64,000 nucleotides of DNA from Cognatiluteimonas lumbrici (GCF_006476065.1 NZ_ML636798.1:1624207-1688206); one strand, 5' to 3'. Counted from the first letter of the stretch, positions 1-9,938 are shown. Notes: generated by a model from the sequence alone, not told the origin. Numbers and translations: made by a program.

Positions 1-1668
1 GGCTACGACGGCGAATCCGACGGCCGTTTCGGCGGCTTCACCGGCGCCTTCGGCGGCGACCGCTGGTCGGGCCTGCTGGCGCTCGGCTACCGCCAGGGCC
101 ACGAGCGCGACAACCGCGGCGAGGCCGGCGGCACCGGCAGCGCGCGCACCCGCCCCAACCCGCAGGACAACGACGGCCGCAGCGTGCTCGCCAAGCTGGT
201 GCACCAGCCGTCCTGGCACCAGCGCTTCAAGCTAACCGTCGAGGGCACCGAGGACCGCGCGGATACCGAACTGCTGACCTCGCTCGGCCTGCAGCCGATG
301 ACCGGCGCCACCAACGAGCGCGTCGCCGCCCACGACGAGCAGCGTCGCACGCGGGTCTCGTTCTCGCACGAGCTGGACCTGGACGGCGGCCTGGTCGACA
401 CCATCGACTGGCAGGCCTACGTGCAGGACAGCCGCACCACCCAGTACACGCTCGAGGAGCGCTCGCTGCCGGCGCCCACGCTCAGCGACGTGCGCGAGCG
501 CTGGTTCCACTTCGACCAGCGCGTGACCGGCCTGCAGGCGAACTTCCGCAAGTCGCTGGGCGGCACCATCACCCACGACCTCGCCTGGGGCCTGGACCTG
601 GCGCGCACCTCCACCGAGCAGTACCGCGACGGCCTGCGCAGCTTCCCGCTGACCGGCGCGAGCACCCCGAGCATGCCGCCGGACGACTTCCCGGTGCGCG
701 ACTTCCCGCTCAGCCGCACCACCAACGCGGCCGCGTACCTGCAGGACGAGATCGGCTTCGCCGACGGCAGGTTCCGGCTGGTGCCGGCGGTGCGCGTGGA
801 CCGCTACGAGCTCGAGCCGCGGATGGACGCGATCTTCGAAGGGGACAACCCCGGGATCGCGATCACCGGGCTCAAGCGCACCAGCGTGTCGCCCAAGCTC
901 GGCGCGGTGTGGCACTTCGCGCCGCAGTGGTCGCTGTTCGGCGGCTACGCGCGAGGCTTCCGTGCGCCGCCCTACGCCGACGTCAACATCGGCCTGACCA
1001 ACCTGGCCTTCGGCTACACCGCGATCGCCAACCCCGACCTCAAGCCCGAGACCAGCGACGGCTACGAGCTCGGCCTGCGCTACTCCGGGCCGGCCGCGTA
1101 CTTCAGCGTGGCCGCCTACGACAACCGCTACCAGGACTTCATCGAGTCGTTCGTGTTCACCGGCTTCAACGAACAGGGGCTGATGGTGTTCCAGTCGCAG
1201 AACGTGGCCGACGCCCGCATCCACGGTGTCGAGGCCAAGGCCGGCGTGGACCTGGGCAAGCTGGCGACGGCGCTCGACGGCTGGCGCCTGCGCGGCGCCG
1301 CGGCCTGGTCGCGCGGCGAGGATCGCACCGCGGACGCGCCGCTGGAATCGATCGACCCGCCGAGCGCCTCCCTGGGCCTCGCTTACGACGGCGAGCGCTG
1401 GGGCGCGGAACTGGCCGGGCGCTTCGCCGCGCGCAACGACCGGCTCGAGGACCCGGCGCTGTTCCGGGCCCCGGGTTACGGCGTGCTCGACCTGTATGCA
1501 CACTGGCGCCTGGCGCCGGGCGCGCGCCTGAACGTCGGGGTCACCAATCTGGCCGACCGTAAGTACTGGGCCGCCGGCGACATCCCGCTGGGCAGCGGCA
1601 CCGCGTCCATCGACCGCTACACCGCACCGGGGCGCGCGCTGTCCGCCTCGATCACCCTGGACTGGTAA
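1..1668 (+). CDS. TonB-dependent haem/haemoglobin-type receptor, 3' part
   Basis: The frame is open from the first base, so the N-terminus (signal peptide, plug domain) lies outside the window; 555 residues are visible. They are an outer-membrane beta-barrel with alternating aromatic/charged strands. Blocks such as RGFRAPPYADVN and ANPDLKPETSDGYELGLRY are typical of the haemoglobin/transferrin/lactoferrin receptor family, and the protein ends in an aromatic residue (SITLDW), as outer-membrane barrels do for BAM recognition. It would import haem or another iron source using TonB energy; a tonB-exbB-exbD operon lies at 48-50 kb. An exported CbiX-like gene follows after 15 bp and is probably co-transcribed. 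The ligand is inferred from family resemblance only. Confidence 0.9.
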   Translation, partial: GYDGESDGRFGGFTGAFGGDRWSGLLALGYRQGHERDNRGEAGGTGSARTRPNPQDNDGRSVLAKLVHQPSWHQRFKLTVEGTEDRADTELLTSLGLQPMTGATNERVAAHDEQRRTRVSFSHELDLDGGLVDTIDWQAYVQDSRTTQYTLEERSLPAPTLSDVRERWFHFDQRVTGLQANFRKSLGGTITHDLAWGLDLARTSTEQYRDGLRSFPLTGASTPSMPPDDFPVRDFPLSRTTNAAAYLQDEIGFADGRFRLVPAVRVDRYELEPRMDAIFEGDNPGIAITGLKRTSVSPKLGAVWHFAPQWSLFGGYARGFRAPPYADVNIGLTNLAFGYTAIANPDLKPETSDGYELGLRYSGPAAYFSVAAYDNRYQDFIESFVFTGFNEQGLMVFQSQNVADARIHGVEAKAGVDLGKLATALDGWRLRGAAAWSRGEDRTADAPLESIDPPSASLGLAYDGERWGAELAGRFAARNDRLEDPALFRAPGYGVLDLYAHWRLAPGARLNVGVTNLADRKYWAAGDIPLGSGTASIDRYTAPGRALSASITLDW

Positions 1669-1683
1669 CTGGAGATTCCCGAG

Positions 1684-2613
1684 ATGAAGGCACTCATGCT
1701 TGCACTGCTCGCGAGCACCGCGCTGGTGGCGCCGGCGCAGGCCACCGAGACGCCCGCGGACACGGAGGCAACCGGCAACGACTTCGGCGTGCTGGTGATG
1801 GCGCACGGCGGCAAGCCCGACTGGGAACGGGAAGTCGCCGCCGCGCTGGCGCCGCTGGAAGCCGAGCAGCCGTTCGAGATCGCCTGGGGCATGGCCGATG
1901 CGGCCAGCCTGCAGGCCGCCGTGGACAAGCTGGAGGCGCGCGGCGTCGACCGTATTGGCGTCGTCCGCCTGTTCGTGAGCGGCGAGAGCTGGTACGACCG
2001 CACCCGCCAGATCCTCGGGCTCGAGCCGGGCGCGCCGGCGCCACCAGCGCCCGATCCGCACGCCGGGCACCACGGCCATGGCGGCGGCAACGGCAGCCAC
2101 GGTGGGCATTCGATGGAGTTCTGGCAACTCGACGCCGACGCCAGCTTCGCGATCAGCAAGGACGGACTGATGGACGCGCCGGAGATGGGCCAGGTGCTGG
2201 CGACCCGTGCCGAGGCGCTGGCCACCGACCCGGCCAGCGAGAGCGTGCTGATCCTCGCCCACGGCCCGGCCGACGACGACGAGGACGCGCGCTGGAAGGC
2301 GCAGCTCGACGAGCGTGCGGACCTGGTGCGCGCGCTCGGCTTCCGCCACGTGCAGGTCGAGACCCTGCGCGAGGACTGGCCGGAAAAGCGCAAGGAAGCC
2401 GAGGCGCGCGTGCGCGCCTACGTCGAAGCGGCTGCCAGGGACGGCGGCCGCGCCATCGTGATCCCGTTCCGGGTGCAGGGCTTCGGCCCCTACGAGAAGG
2501 TGCTCGCCGGACTCGACTACGTCTCCGACGGCCGCGGCCTGGTGCCGCACCCGGCGGTGGCCGAGTGGGTGCGCCGCGAGGCCGCGGCGCTGCGCGCCGA
2601 GCTGGCGGAGTAA
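1684..2613 (+). CDS. exported CbiX-like (sirohydrochlorin chelatase-like) protein
   Basis: A 309-residue protein with a cleavable-looking signal peptide (residues 1-20, ending APAQA-TE). Two CbiX/CbiK-like half-domains follow, each with an alanine-histidine-glycine motif (His41 in VLVMAHGG, His193 in LILAHGP), the place where this family carries its metal-chelating histidine. Residues 126-142 form a histidine/glycine-rich linker with six histidines. Family members insert or bind metal in tetrapyrroles in the cytoplasm; an exported version beside a haem-type receptor suggests periplasmic tetrapyrrole or metal handling, which is inference. GGAG at 1671 precedes the chosen ATG. The gene sits in an apparent operon with the receptor. 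Substrate and catalytic activity are unknown. Confidence 0.75.
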   Translation: MKALMLALLASTALVAPAQATETPADTEATGNDFGVLVMAHGGKPDWEREVAAALAPLEAEQPFEIAWGMADAASLQAAVDKLEARGVDRIGVVRLFVSGESWYDRTRQILGLEPGAPAPPAPDPHAGHHGHGGGNGSHGGHSMEFWQLDADASFAISKDGLMDAPEMGQVLATRAEALATDPASESVLILAHGPADDDEDARWKAQLDERADLVRALGFRHVQVETLREDWPEKRKEAEARVRAYVEAAARDGGRAIVIPFRVQGFGPYEKVLAGLDYVSDGRGLVPHPAVAEWVRREAAALRAELAE

Positions 2614-2634
2614 GCCCGTGCGCAGCGCGCGGCC

Positions 2635-4170
<1,536 letters not shown>

Positions 4171-4237
4171 TTAACGGCCGGAACACGGGCTTCGCGCGAT
4201 CCTCGCGGGAACGCATTGTTCCGCACGGAGAACTCCC

Positions 4238-4543
4238 ATGGACAGGACCGTTCGTCAGTCGGCGCTCGTGGCCGTCGTGTTCCTCGGCGTCGCCGCCTGC
4301 GCCTCGCAGATGCCACCGCCCCCGAACGTGCCGATCCAGACCCAGTGCGTGGCCGGCGCCGGCGCCTGGGCGGTCGGGCGCGCGCCCACCGACGAGGTCG
4401 TCGAGCAGGTGCGCGTAGACACCCGCAGCAATACCGTGCGCGTGATCCATCCCGGCCAGGCGGTCACGATGGACTATCGTGGCGACCGGGTGAACATCAA
4501 GGTCAACGAGCGCAACGCCATCGTCGGCGTGAGCTGCGGCTAG
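4238..4543 (+). CDS. I78-family peptidase inhibitor lipoprotein
   Basis: A 101-residue protein with a lipoprotein signal peptide (lipobox ending at Cys21, FLGVAAC). The mature part matches the peptidase inhibitor I78 family: a first cysteine near residue 36, VRVIHPGQAVTMDYRGDRVN in the middle, and the terminal VSCG. Family members are small secreted or periplasmic inhibitors of serine proteases. GGAG at about 4227 is a good ribosome site. The RNase gene follows after 10 bp and barstar overlaps that, so the three are probably one transcript. The protease it blocks is unknown. Confidence 0.8.
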   Translation: MDRTVRQSALVAVVFLGVAACASQMPPPPNVPIQTQCVAGAGAWAVGRAPTDEVVEQVRVDTRSNTVRVIHPGQAVTMDYRGDRVNIKVNERNAIVGVSCG

Positions 4544-4553
4544 GGGACAACGC

Positions 4554-4982
4554 ATGGGCAAGGGGGCATGGACGGCGCTGCTGCTCGCCGTGCTGGTCGC
4601 GTGGGGCTGGAGCCGGCAGCAGTCGCCCGAGCCGGCGCCGGCATCGGCACCGGTGCACGGACCTGCCGCGCCCAGCGAGGCGCCAGCGGCCATCCGCGAC
4701 CACGCCCCCGCCTGGCTGCCGCCGGAAGCGCGCGACACGCTGGCGCTGATCCGCGCCGGCGGACCCTACCCGTACCGCCAGGATGGCGGCGTGTTCCAGA
4801 ACCGCGAGCGGCGGCTGCCCGAGCGCCCGCGCGGCTACTACCGCGAGTACACGGTCGACACGCCCGGCTCGCGCGACCGCGGCGCGCGCCGGATCGTCTC
4901 CGGCGGCGACCCGCCGGCGGAGTTCTTCTACACCGACGACCACTACCGCAGCTTCCGGCGCTTCGAATGGAGCGCGCCGTGA
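4554..4982 (+). CDS. exported guanyl-specific ribonuclease (RNase Sa/barnase-like)
   Basis: A 142-residue protein. Residues 1-20 form a hydrophobic export signal or anchor, residues 21-45 a Pro/Ala-rich linker, and residues 60-140 a microbial RNase N1/T1-type domain. The expected catalytic residues can be read: Glu98 in YYREYTV, an arginine at 112 or 113 in GARRIV, and His130 in YTDDHYRSF, in the same order as Glu54/Arg65/His85 of RNase Sa. Members cleave RNA after guanosine. The stop codon overlaps the start of the barstar gene, the normal pairing of secreted RNase with intracellular inhibitor. Secretion implies nutrient scavenging or attack on competitors. Whether it is released or membrane-tethered is not clear. 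Confidence 0.85.
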   Translation: MGKGAWTALLLAVLVAWGWSRQQSPEPAPASAPVHGPAAPSEAPAAIRDHAPAWLPPEARDTLALIRAGGPYPYRQDGGVFQNRERRLPERPRGYYREYTVDTPGSRDRGARRIVSGGDPPAEFFYTDDHYRSFRRFEWSAP

Positions 4983-5407
4983 GCGCGCGCCTGCCGCTGG
5001 GCGGGATGCTCGCCGATCCGGCGATGGCCGGCGCCTACCTCGTGGACCAGCGCGAGCAGGAGGCCTACGCCGAGGCCGCCGCGATGCTCGGCTTCGCCGC
5101 GGCGGCGGTGGATTTCTCCGGGTGCCAGGACAAGGCCGACGCGCTGTGCCGCTTCGCGCGCGCGCTGCGCTTCCCGGAGTGGTTCGGCCACAACTGGGAT
5201 GCGCTTGCCGACTGCCTGTCCGACCTGTCGTGGATGCCGGCCGACGGTTACCTGCTGCTGCTTACCGGCACCGATGCCTGGCGGCGCACCGACCGCGAGA
5301 GCTTCGACATCACGCTCGAAGTCCTGGAGCAGGCTGCCGAGGGCTGGAAGGCCGAGCGCGTGCCGTTCTGGGCGCTGGTGCTGGTGGACGACCCGTTCGC
5401 CGCCTAG
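4979..5407 (+). CDS. barstar-family RNase inhibitor
   Basis: A 142-residue protein without signal peptide. The C-terminal ~90 residues match the barstar fold, including the hallmark segment RFPEWFGHNWDALADCLSDL and a Trp/Leu-rich strand toward the end. Barstar binds and blocks the active site of barnase-type RNases inside the producing cell. GTG at 4979 overlaps the TGA of the RNase gene (GTGA), implying translational coupling; an in-frame ATG at 4967 is an alternative start. The N-terminal ~50 residues precede the usual barstar core and may be a regulatory extension. The last 98 bases overlap the topoisomerase IB gene on the other strand. Confidence 0.85.
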   Translation: MSARLPLGGMLADPAMAGAYLVDQREQEAYAEAAAMLGFAAAAVDFSGCQDKADALCRFARALRFPEWFGHNWDALADCLSDLSWMPADGYLLLLTGTDAWRRTDRESFDITLEVLEQAAEGWKAERVPFWALVLVDDPFAA

Positions 5408-6479
5408 GCGCCTTGGTCTTGCCGTTCGCCCTGGCCTGCGCCCGCGCCTTGCGCAGGAAGCGCAGTGCCGCCGCTTCCCACTGGCGTTCGCCGCGCGCTT
5501 TCGCCGCCGCGCGCTGCAGCGAACCGTCGCGCCAGCCGGCGAACACCGCCGGGTCGATGTAGGAGCCGCGGCAGACGGTCGGCGTGTTGCCGAGCGCGGC
5601 AGCCACCTCCTTGACCACCGCCTTCTCCAGCCCGGCCAGCGCGCGCTCGCCGGCGAGGCTGCCGTCGGCGCGGTACGGCAGCGTGGTCCGCGCCAGCCGC
5701 TGGAAGGCCGCGAGCGTGCCGCCCCAGGTGCGGAAGTCCTTGGCGCTGAAGGCGTCGCCGGTGGCCTCGCGCAGGTAGTCGTTGACCTCCCCCGAGTCCA
5801 CCGGCACCAGGGTGCCGTCGTCGTCGCGGTACTGGAACAGCGACTGCCCCGGGAGCTGCTGGCAGGTGCGCAGCAGCTTCACCAGGCGCTTGTCGTCGAG
5901 TTCCACCTCGTGGGTCTGGCCGGCCTTGCCGCGAAAGCGGAAGCGCGCACGCCCGCCGCGCACGAACTCGACGTGGCGGTTGCGCAGCGTGGTCAGACCG
6001 TAGGACCGGTTGCTGCGCGCGTATTCCGGGTTGCCGACCCGGATCAGGGTTTCGCCGAGCAGCGCGACCACGATCGCCAGCACCTTGGCGCGCGGGAAAC
6101 CCGGCAACGCGAGGTCCTGGCGCATGCGCCGGCGCAGCTTCGGCAGCGCTTCGCCGAACGCGACCACGCGGCTGAACTTGCCGTCGCCCCGCACGGCGCT
6201 CCACTGCGGGTGGTAGCGGTACTGCTTGCGGCCGCGCGCGTCGCGCCCGCAGGCCTGCAGATGGCCGCGCGGGTCGGCGCAGATCCACACGTCGGTCCAG
6301 GCGGGCGGGATCGCCAGCGCGCGGATGCGCGCGAGCGTGTCGCGGTCGCGGACCACGCGGCCGGCGTCGTCGCGGTACGAGAACCCCTTGCCGGCACGCC
6401 GCCGCCGGATGCCCGGCGAGGCATCGGTGACGTGGCGCAATCCGGCGTGGGCGGCGGTGGCCTCGGCATCGCTGGGCAT
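5310..6479 (-). CDS. DNA topoisomerase IB (poxvirus/bacterial type)
   Basis: A 389-residue protein that relaxes supercoils through a 3'-phosphotyrosine intermediate. The bacterial TopIB N-terminal domain covers roughly residues 10-95. The catalytic domain shows GNPEYARSNRSYGLTTLRNR, a Lys at 184 (RFRGKAG), KDFRTWGGT with Arg250, and the likely nucleophile Tyr307 in GSYIDPAVF. The last ~32 residues form a basic Pro/Arg/Ala tail (GRPPAPAPRTARARP) encoded entirely opposite the end of barstar, making the protein slightly longer than usual. The tail may be a random read-through extension or may help DNA binding. No operon partner is visible. Confidence 0.9.
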   Translation of the reverse strand: MPSDAEATAAHAGLRHVTDASPGIRRRRAGKGFSYRDDAGRVVRDRDTLARIRALAIPPAWTDVWICADPRGHLQACGRDARGRKQYRYHPQWSAVRGDGKFSRVVAFGEALPKLRRRMRQDLALPGFPRAKVLAIVVALLGETLIRVGNPEYARSNRSYGLTTLRNRHVEFVRGGRARFRFRGKAGQTHEVELDDKRLVKLLRTCQQLPGQSLFQYRDDDGTLVPVDSGEVNDYLREATGDAFSAKDFRTWGGTLAAFQRLARTTLPYRADGSLAGERALAGLEKAVVKEVAAALGNTPTVCRGSYIDPAVFAGWRDGSLQRAAAKARGERQWEAAALRFLRKARAQARANGKTKAPRRRTGRPPAPAPRTARARPSSPRQPAPGLRA

Positions 6480-6559
6480 CGGCGGAGCATCCGCAGCGGC
6501 GCGTCAACGCGATGCATGGTTCACCCGGCTTTCGCGGCTCCCGTTCATGATGAACGCGC

Positions 6560-7588
6560 ATGGACGAGCAAGCCCCCACCGACCGCCAGCCCTGGCTGCG
6601 CATCTCCCTGTTCGACGCCGACGGGCAGGACCGCGACCTCGACGAGGGCGACATCGACGTCGGCGCGCTCGGAGAACACCAGCTGCTGTGGGTGGACCTG
6701 CAGGACGAGGATGCCGACGAGGGTGCGGCCGAGGCCTGCCTCGAGCGGCTGATCGAAGCGCTCGGCCTGCAGGACGGCCGCGACGCCCTGCACGCGCTCA
6801 ACGGCACGCCGCAACTGCTCAACTTCGGCGACTGGTTCCTGGTCGCGGTCAATGCGGTCGAGGGCAAGGACAAGCTCGGCTTCGAAGGGCGCGGCCTTGC
6901 GATCGCCTGCGGTCGGCGCTTCGTGCTCAGCCTGCACCGCGGGCCGCTGAAGATCCTCGACGAGCTGCACCAGCGCGAGCACGGCGAAACCCGCCTGGGC
7001 AGCCTGCGCCCGGAGAACTTCACCGCCTCGCTGCTGGACTGGCAGGTGGACAGCTACCTGCACGCGGTATCGGACTTCGAGGAGGCGGTGGACCGGCTCG
7101 AGGTGTCGGTGCTGTCGAGCCGCGTGTACCACGAGTGCCTGCCGGAGCTCGCGCGCCTGCGCCGCGCGGCATCGCGGCTGCGGCGGATGCTGGCGCCGCA
7201 CCGGCACGTCTACGGCGCGCTGGCGCGTCCCGACTTCCGCCCGGGCGGCAGCGACGACGACGAGCAGGATCCGATCCCGGCCTTCCGCACACTCGAGAAG
7301 CGCTTCGAGCGGGCGATGGACGCGGTCGAGAACGCGCGCGACCTGGTGGTCGGCAGCTTCGAGCTGTTCGCCAGCCGCAACGCGCAGCGCACCAATTCCA
7401 CCATGCGCGTGCTGACCTTCGTCACCGTGCTCTCGGGGGTGATGGCGGTGATCGTCGGCGCCCTCGGGATGAACTTCACCACGCCGCTGTTCGAGAGCGG
7501 CTCGGCCGGCTTCTGGGCGACGGTGGCCGGAATGGCCGTGATAGCCGCAGTCGGAATCGTCGTCGCGCGCTGGAAGAACTGGCTGTAG
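6560..7588 (+). CDS. CorA-like divalent cation transporter
   Basis: A 342-residue protein with the CorA/ZntB layout: a long acidic cytoplasmic N-terminal domain (about 1-275), then two C-terminal transmembrane helices (about 280-305 and 315-335). The conserved pore-loop motif is present as ALGMNFTTP, the Gly-Met-Asn signature that follows helix 1. It should form a pentameric inner-membrane channel for Mg2+ or another divalent ion; the ion is not determined by sequence. The TAG stop codon is part of a GTAG-type REP element starting at 7585. Confidence 0.87.
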   Translation: MDEQAPTDRQPWLRISLFDADGQDRDLDEGDIDVGALGEHQLLWVDLQDEDADEGAAEACLERLIEALGLQDGRDALHALNGTPQLLNFGDWFLVAVNAVEGKDKLGFEGRGLAIACGRRFVLSLHRGPLKILDELHQREHGETRLGSLRPENFTASLLDWQVDSYLHAVSDFEEAVDRLEVSVLSSRVYHECLPELARLRRAASRLRRMLAPHRHVYGALARPDFRPGGSDDDEQDPIPAFRTLEKRFERAMDAVENARDLVVGSFELFASRNAQRTNSTMRVLTFVTVLSGVMAVIVGALGMNFTTPLFESGSAGFWATVAGMAVIAAVGIVVARWKNWL

Positions 7589-7610
7589 GAGCGGCGCTGG
7601 CGCCGCGACC
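7585..7610 (+). repeat. GTAG-type REP element, copy 1
   Basis: GTAGGAGCGGCGCTGGCGCC followed by GCGAC: a GTAG tetranucleotide next to a short GC-rich palindrome. It matches one arm of the copies at 8296, 30453 and 39890. The GTAG contains the stop codon of the CorA gene. It resembles the GTAG-headed REPs (SMAG-like) of Stenotrophomonas and relatives. Confidence 0.8.
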
Positions 7611-7636
7611 CACGCAGCGCGACAACCCGCACAACC

Positions 7637-8269
7637 TCAATCGCGCAGCGCCCGCGCCGCCAGCATCGTCGCGTGCTCGCGGATGTCCGGCGGCCACGCG
7701 ACGATCGCATCCTCGAAACGGGTGATGTCGCCCGCGAACAGCGCGCGCGCCGCCTCCTCGAAGCCGGGTGCATTGCCGGCCATCGCGAGGATGAAGCGGT
7801 AGGTCGCCTCCTGGCCCTCGCGGCGGCGGTCGCCCTCGCCGGCGTCGCGACGCGCGGCCTCGACCAGCTTGCGCAACGCCACCGAAGCGCCGCCCGGCTG
7901 CGCGTTGAGCCATTGCCAGTGGCGCGGCAGCAGTGTCACCTCGCGCGCGACCACGCCGAGCCTTGGACGGCCGCGCCCGCGCGGCTTGTCGGAGGGCGTT
8001 GCTTCGGCCGAGGCGACCGCGGGGTCCGGCACCGCGTCCATGGTGTCGGGCAGTTCCGCGAGCCGCCGCACGAGGTCGGCCATGGTCCCGCCCAGGTTGA
8101 CCTCGACCGGATGCTGGCCCGCGTCCTCGAAGATGCGGATCTGGACGTCCGGATCGGAGTCCAGCGCCTGGCGCGCGGCCAGCGCCACGTGCTGCAGGGT
8201 GCCGGCGGCGAGCAGGCGCTGCCCGGCAAAGGCGCTGCAGCGGGTGGATGCGGGATGGGATGCGTGCAT
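7637..8269 (-). CDS. DUF2239 family protein
   Basis: A 210-residue protein of unknown function matching the DUF2239 family. Its N-terminal part (STRCSAFAGQRLLAAGTLQH, then a PDVQIRIFEDAG stretch and VNLGGTMADLVRRL) is the recognisable core. A basic segment KPRGRGRPRLGVVAREVTLLP resembling an AT-hook-like patch precedes a helical region, and RHWQWLNAQPGGASVALRKL is characteristic of the family. The open frame extends upstream to 8335 but would read through a REP element, so the ATG at 8269 is chosen. No membrane segment or signal peptide is seen. DNA binding is suggested only by the basic GRGRPR motif. Confidence 0.72.
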   Translation of the reverse strand: MHASHPASTRCSAFAGQRLLAAGTLQHVALAARQALDSDPDVQIRIFEDAGQHPVEVNLGGTMADLVRRLAELPDTMDAVPDPAVASAEATPSDKPRGRGRPRLGVVAREVTLLPRHWQWLNAQPGGASVALRKLVEAARRDAGEGDRRREGQEATYRFILAMAGNAPGFEEAARALFAGDITRFEDAIVAWPPDIREHATMLAARALRD

Positions 8270-8295
8270 GCCCGGAATTATGCCCGGACAGATGT

Positions 8296-8381
8296 GTAGG
8301 AGCGGCGCTGGCGCCGCGACAGTGGGAGCCGCCATGGCGGCGAGCTCTTGTCCCCGGTCGCGGCGCGAGCGCCGCTCCTAC
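8296..8381. repeat. composite GTAG REP element, copy 2
   Basis: An 86-bp unit bounded by GTAG at 8296 and CTAC at 8381, with two GC-rich palindromes facing each other and a central gccgccatggcgg palindrome. It lies between the start of the DUF2239 gene and the end of the flavoprotein gene, and supplies the latter's TAG stop (8378-8380). The copy at 39890-39973 is the same unit in reverse orientation. Confidence 0.85.
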
Positions 8382-9295
8382 ATCCGCAGCCTGCGCGGGA
8401 GCCGGTTGTGGATGGCGGTGGCGGCGATCGCGGCGTGACCCACGGCCACCGCGATCTGGTCGAGCGCGCTGACCACGTCGCCGATCGCGTACAGGCCGTC
8501 CACGCTGGTCTGCTGGTGGGCATCGGTGCGCAGCGCACCGTCCTCGTCCACATCGGCACCGAGCTCGCGCGCGAGCTGCGACTGCGCCTCGCTGCCGAGC
8601 ACCGGGTACAGCGTGTCGTAGCGGCGCGTGCTGCCGTCGTCGAAGGTGACCGTGCAGGCGTCGGTGTCGCACTCGAGCCGCGCCGGCACCGGCAGCAGCG
8701 GCACGCCGGCCGCGTCCGCGGCGCGCCGGGTGTCGGCGTCGGTCTCGCCGGGCCCGGCACTGATCGCGTCGACCTTGCGCGAGAAGCCGCGCAGGAACAG
8801 GCCGTGCGACAGCGCCTCCTGCGGCGGCGCCAACACGCCGATGCATTCGTCGCTGGCCTCGTAGCCGTCGCACACCGCGCACAGGCGCAGCACTCCCGAC
8901 TCGACCGCGCGCTCGAGCACCGGCTGGCCGCCCTCGACCACCGGCATCATGTCCACCACGCCGGTGGCCAGCACCACGCAGCGCGCGCGCCAGACGCGGC
9001 CGTCGCCGTCGCTGGCCAAGAAGACGCCTTCGCCGTCGCGTCGCAGGCTCTCGACCTTGCCCTGCACCGGCTCCACCCCGTACTGCGCCGCCTGCGCGCG
9101 CAGCCGCTGCAGCAGCGACTCGCCGCCGATGCCGAGCGGGAAGCCCGGGCAGTTGTGGCTCGTGGGGATCCACTGCGCGCGGCTGTTGCCGGCATCCACC
9201 ACCACGACGTCGCGGTGGAAGCGCGCGAGGTAGGTGGCGGCGACCAGGCCCGCGGGGCCGGCGCCGACGATCAGGCAGTCATGGGTCTTCGGCAT
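8378..9295 (-). CDS. NAD(P)/FAD-dependent oxidoreductase, thioredoxin-reductase-like
   Basis: A 305-residue flavoprotein. The N-terminal FAD-binding Rossmann motif is CLIVGAGPAGLVAATYLARF (residues 7-26). A thioredoxin-reductase-like central domain carries Cys139-Ala-Val-Cys142-Asp-Gly, at the position of the redox-active CxxC of thioredoxin reductases. The C-terminal FAD motif is DGLYAIGDVVSALDQIAVAVGHAAIAA (read in part). It probably transfers electrons from NAD(P)H to a disulphide or small acceptor. The classical second Rossmann glycine motif is degenerate (IGVLAPPQEAL), which may affect NADPH binding. The ATG at 9295 is preferred over the longer frame to 9442 because it begins exactly at the family N-terminus. 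The gene ends inside a REP. Confidence 0.82.
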   Translation of the reverse strand: MPKTHDCLIVGAGPAGLVAATYLARFHRDVVVVDAGNSRAQWIPTSHNCPGFPLGIGGESLLQRLRAQAAQYGVEPVQGKVESLRRDGEGVFLASDGDGRVWRARCVVLATGVVDMMPVVEGGQPVLERAVESGVLRLCAVCDGYEASDECIGVLAPPQEALSHGLFLRGFSRKVDAISAGPGETDADTRRAADAAGVPLLPVPARLECDTDACTVTFDDGSTRRYDTLYPVLGSEAQSQLARELGADVDEDGALRTDAHQQTSVDGLYAIGDVVSALDQIAVAVGHAAIAATAIHNRLPRRLRM

Positions 9296-9338
9296 CCCGG
9301 CGACTTTGCCGGCGATGTCGACATGGGGACGTGATGCC

Positions 9339-9938
9339 TCAGCGGCCGGGGCCGACGTCGATGAACTGCAGGAACTCGGCGCGGGTGCGCGCGTCCTCGC
9401 GGAAGGTGCCGAGCATGGTCGAGGTGACCATGCTGACGCCACGCTTGTGCACGCCGCGGGTGGTCATGCACTCGTGGCTGCTGACCACGACCACGCCGAC
9501 GCCGCGCGGCTGCAGCACGCGCTCGATGCAGCCGGCGATCTGCGCGGTCATCTTCTCCTGCACCTGGAAGCGGCGCGCGTACGCGTCCACGACCCGCGCC
9601 AGCTTGCTGATGCCCACGACCTTGCCGTCGGGCAGGTAGCCGACGTGCGCCTTGCCGATGATCGGCGCCATGTGGTGCTCGCAGTGCGACTCGAACTCGA
9701 TGTCGCGCAGCACGATCAGCTCGTCGTAGCCGGCGACCTCCTGGAAGGTGCGCGCGAGGTAGTCGTCCGGGTCCAGCTTGTAGCCGCTGTACCAGTCCTC
9801 GTAGGCCCGGGCGACGCGCGCCGGGGTTTCGAGCAGGCCCTCGCGCCCGGGATCCTCGCCGGCCCAGCGCAGCAGGGTGCGGATGGCTTCCTCCGCCTGC
9901 TCGCGGGTCACGCCGGGGGTGCCGGGGGCTTGGCTCAT
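9339..9938 (-). CDS. folE: GTP cyclohydrolase I
   Basis: A 199-residue enzyme converting GTP to 7,8-dihydroneopterin triphosphate, the first step of folate and pterin synthesis. Hallmarks are the zinc-binding segment [40 protein letters not shown], and [13 protein letters not shown] with the second zinc cysteine. Length and order are normal for bacterial FolE. The upstream frame (to 10118) is not coding; the ATG at 9938 matches the family start. In this genome it may also feed the pterin cofactor of phenylalanine hydroxylase (phhA at 39006), which is inference. Confidence 0.96.
   Translation of the reverse strand: MSQAPGTPGVTREQAEEAIRTLLRWAGEDPGREGLLETPARVARAYEDWYSGYKLDPDDYLARTFQEVAGYDELIVLRDIEFESHCEHHMAPIIGKAHVGYLPDGKVVGISKLARVVDAYARRFQVQEKMTAQIAGCIERVLQPRGVGVVVVSSHECMTTRGVHKRGVSMVTSTMLGTFREDARTRAEFLQFIDVGPGR

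Noticed and set aside
232-2550. 772-residue minus-strand frame over the receptor and CbiX-like genes
   Set aside because: It is opposite two recognisable genes and its translation is His/Arg/Val-rich without domains.
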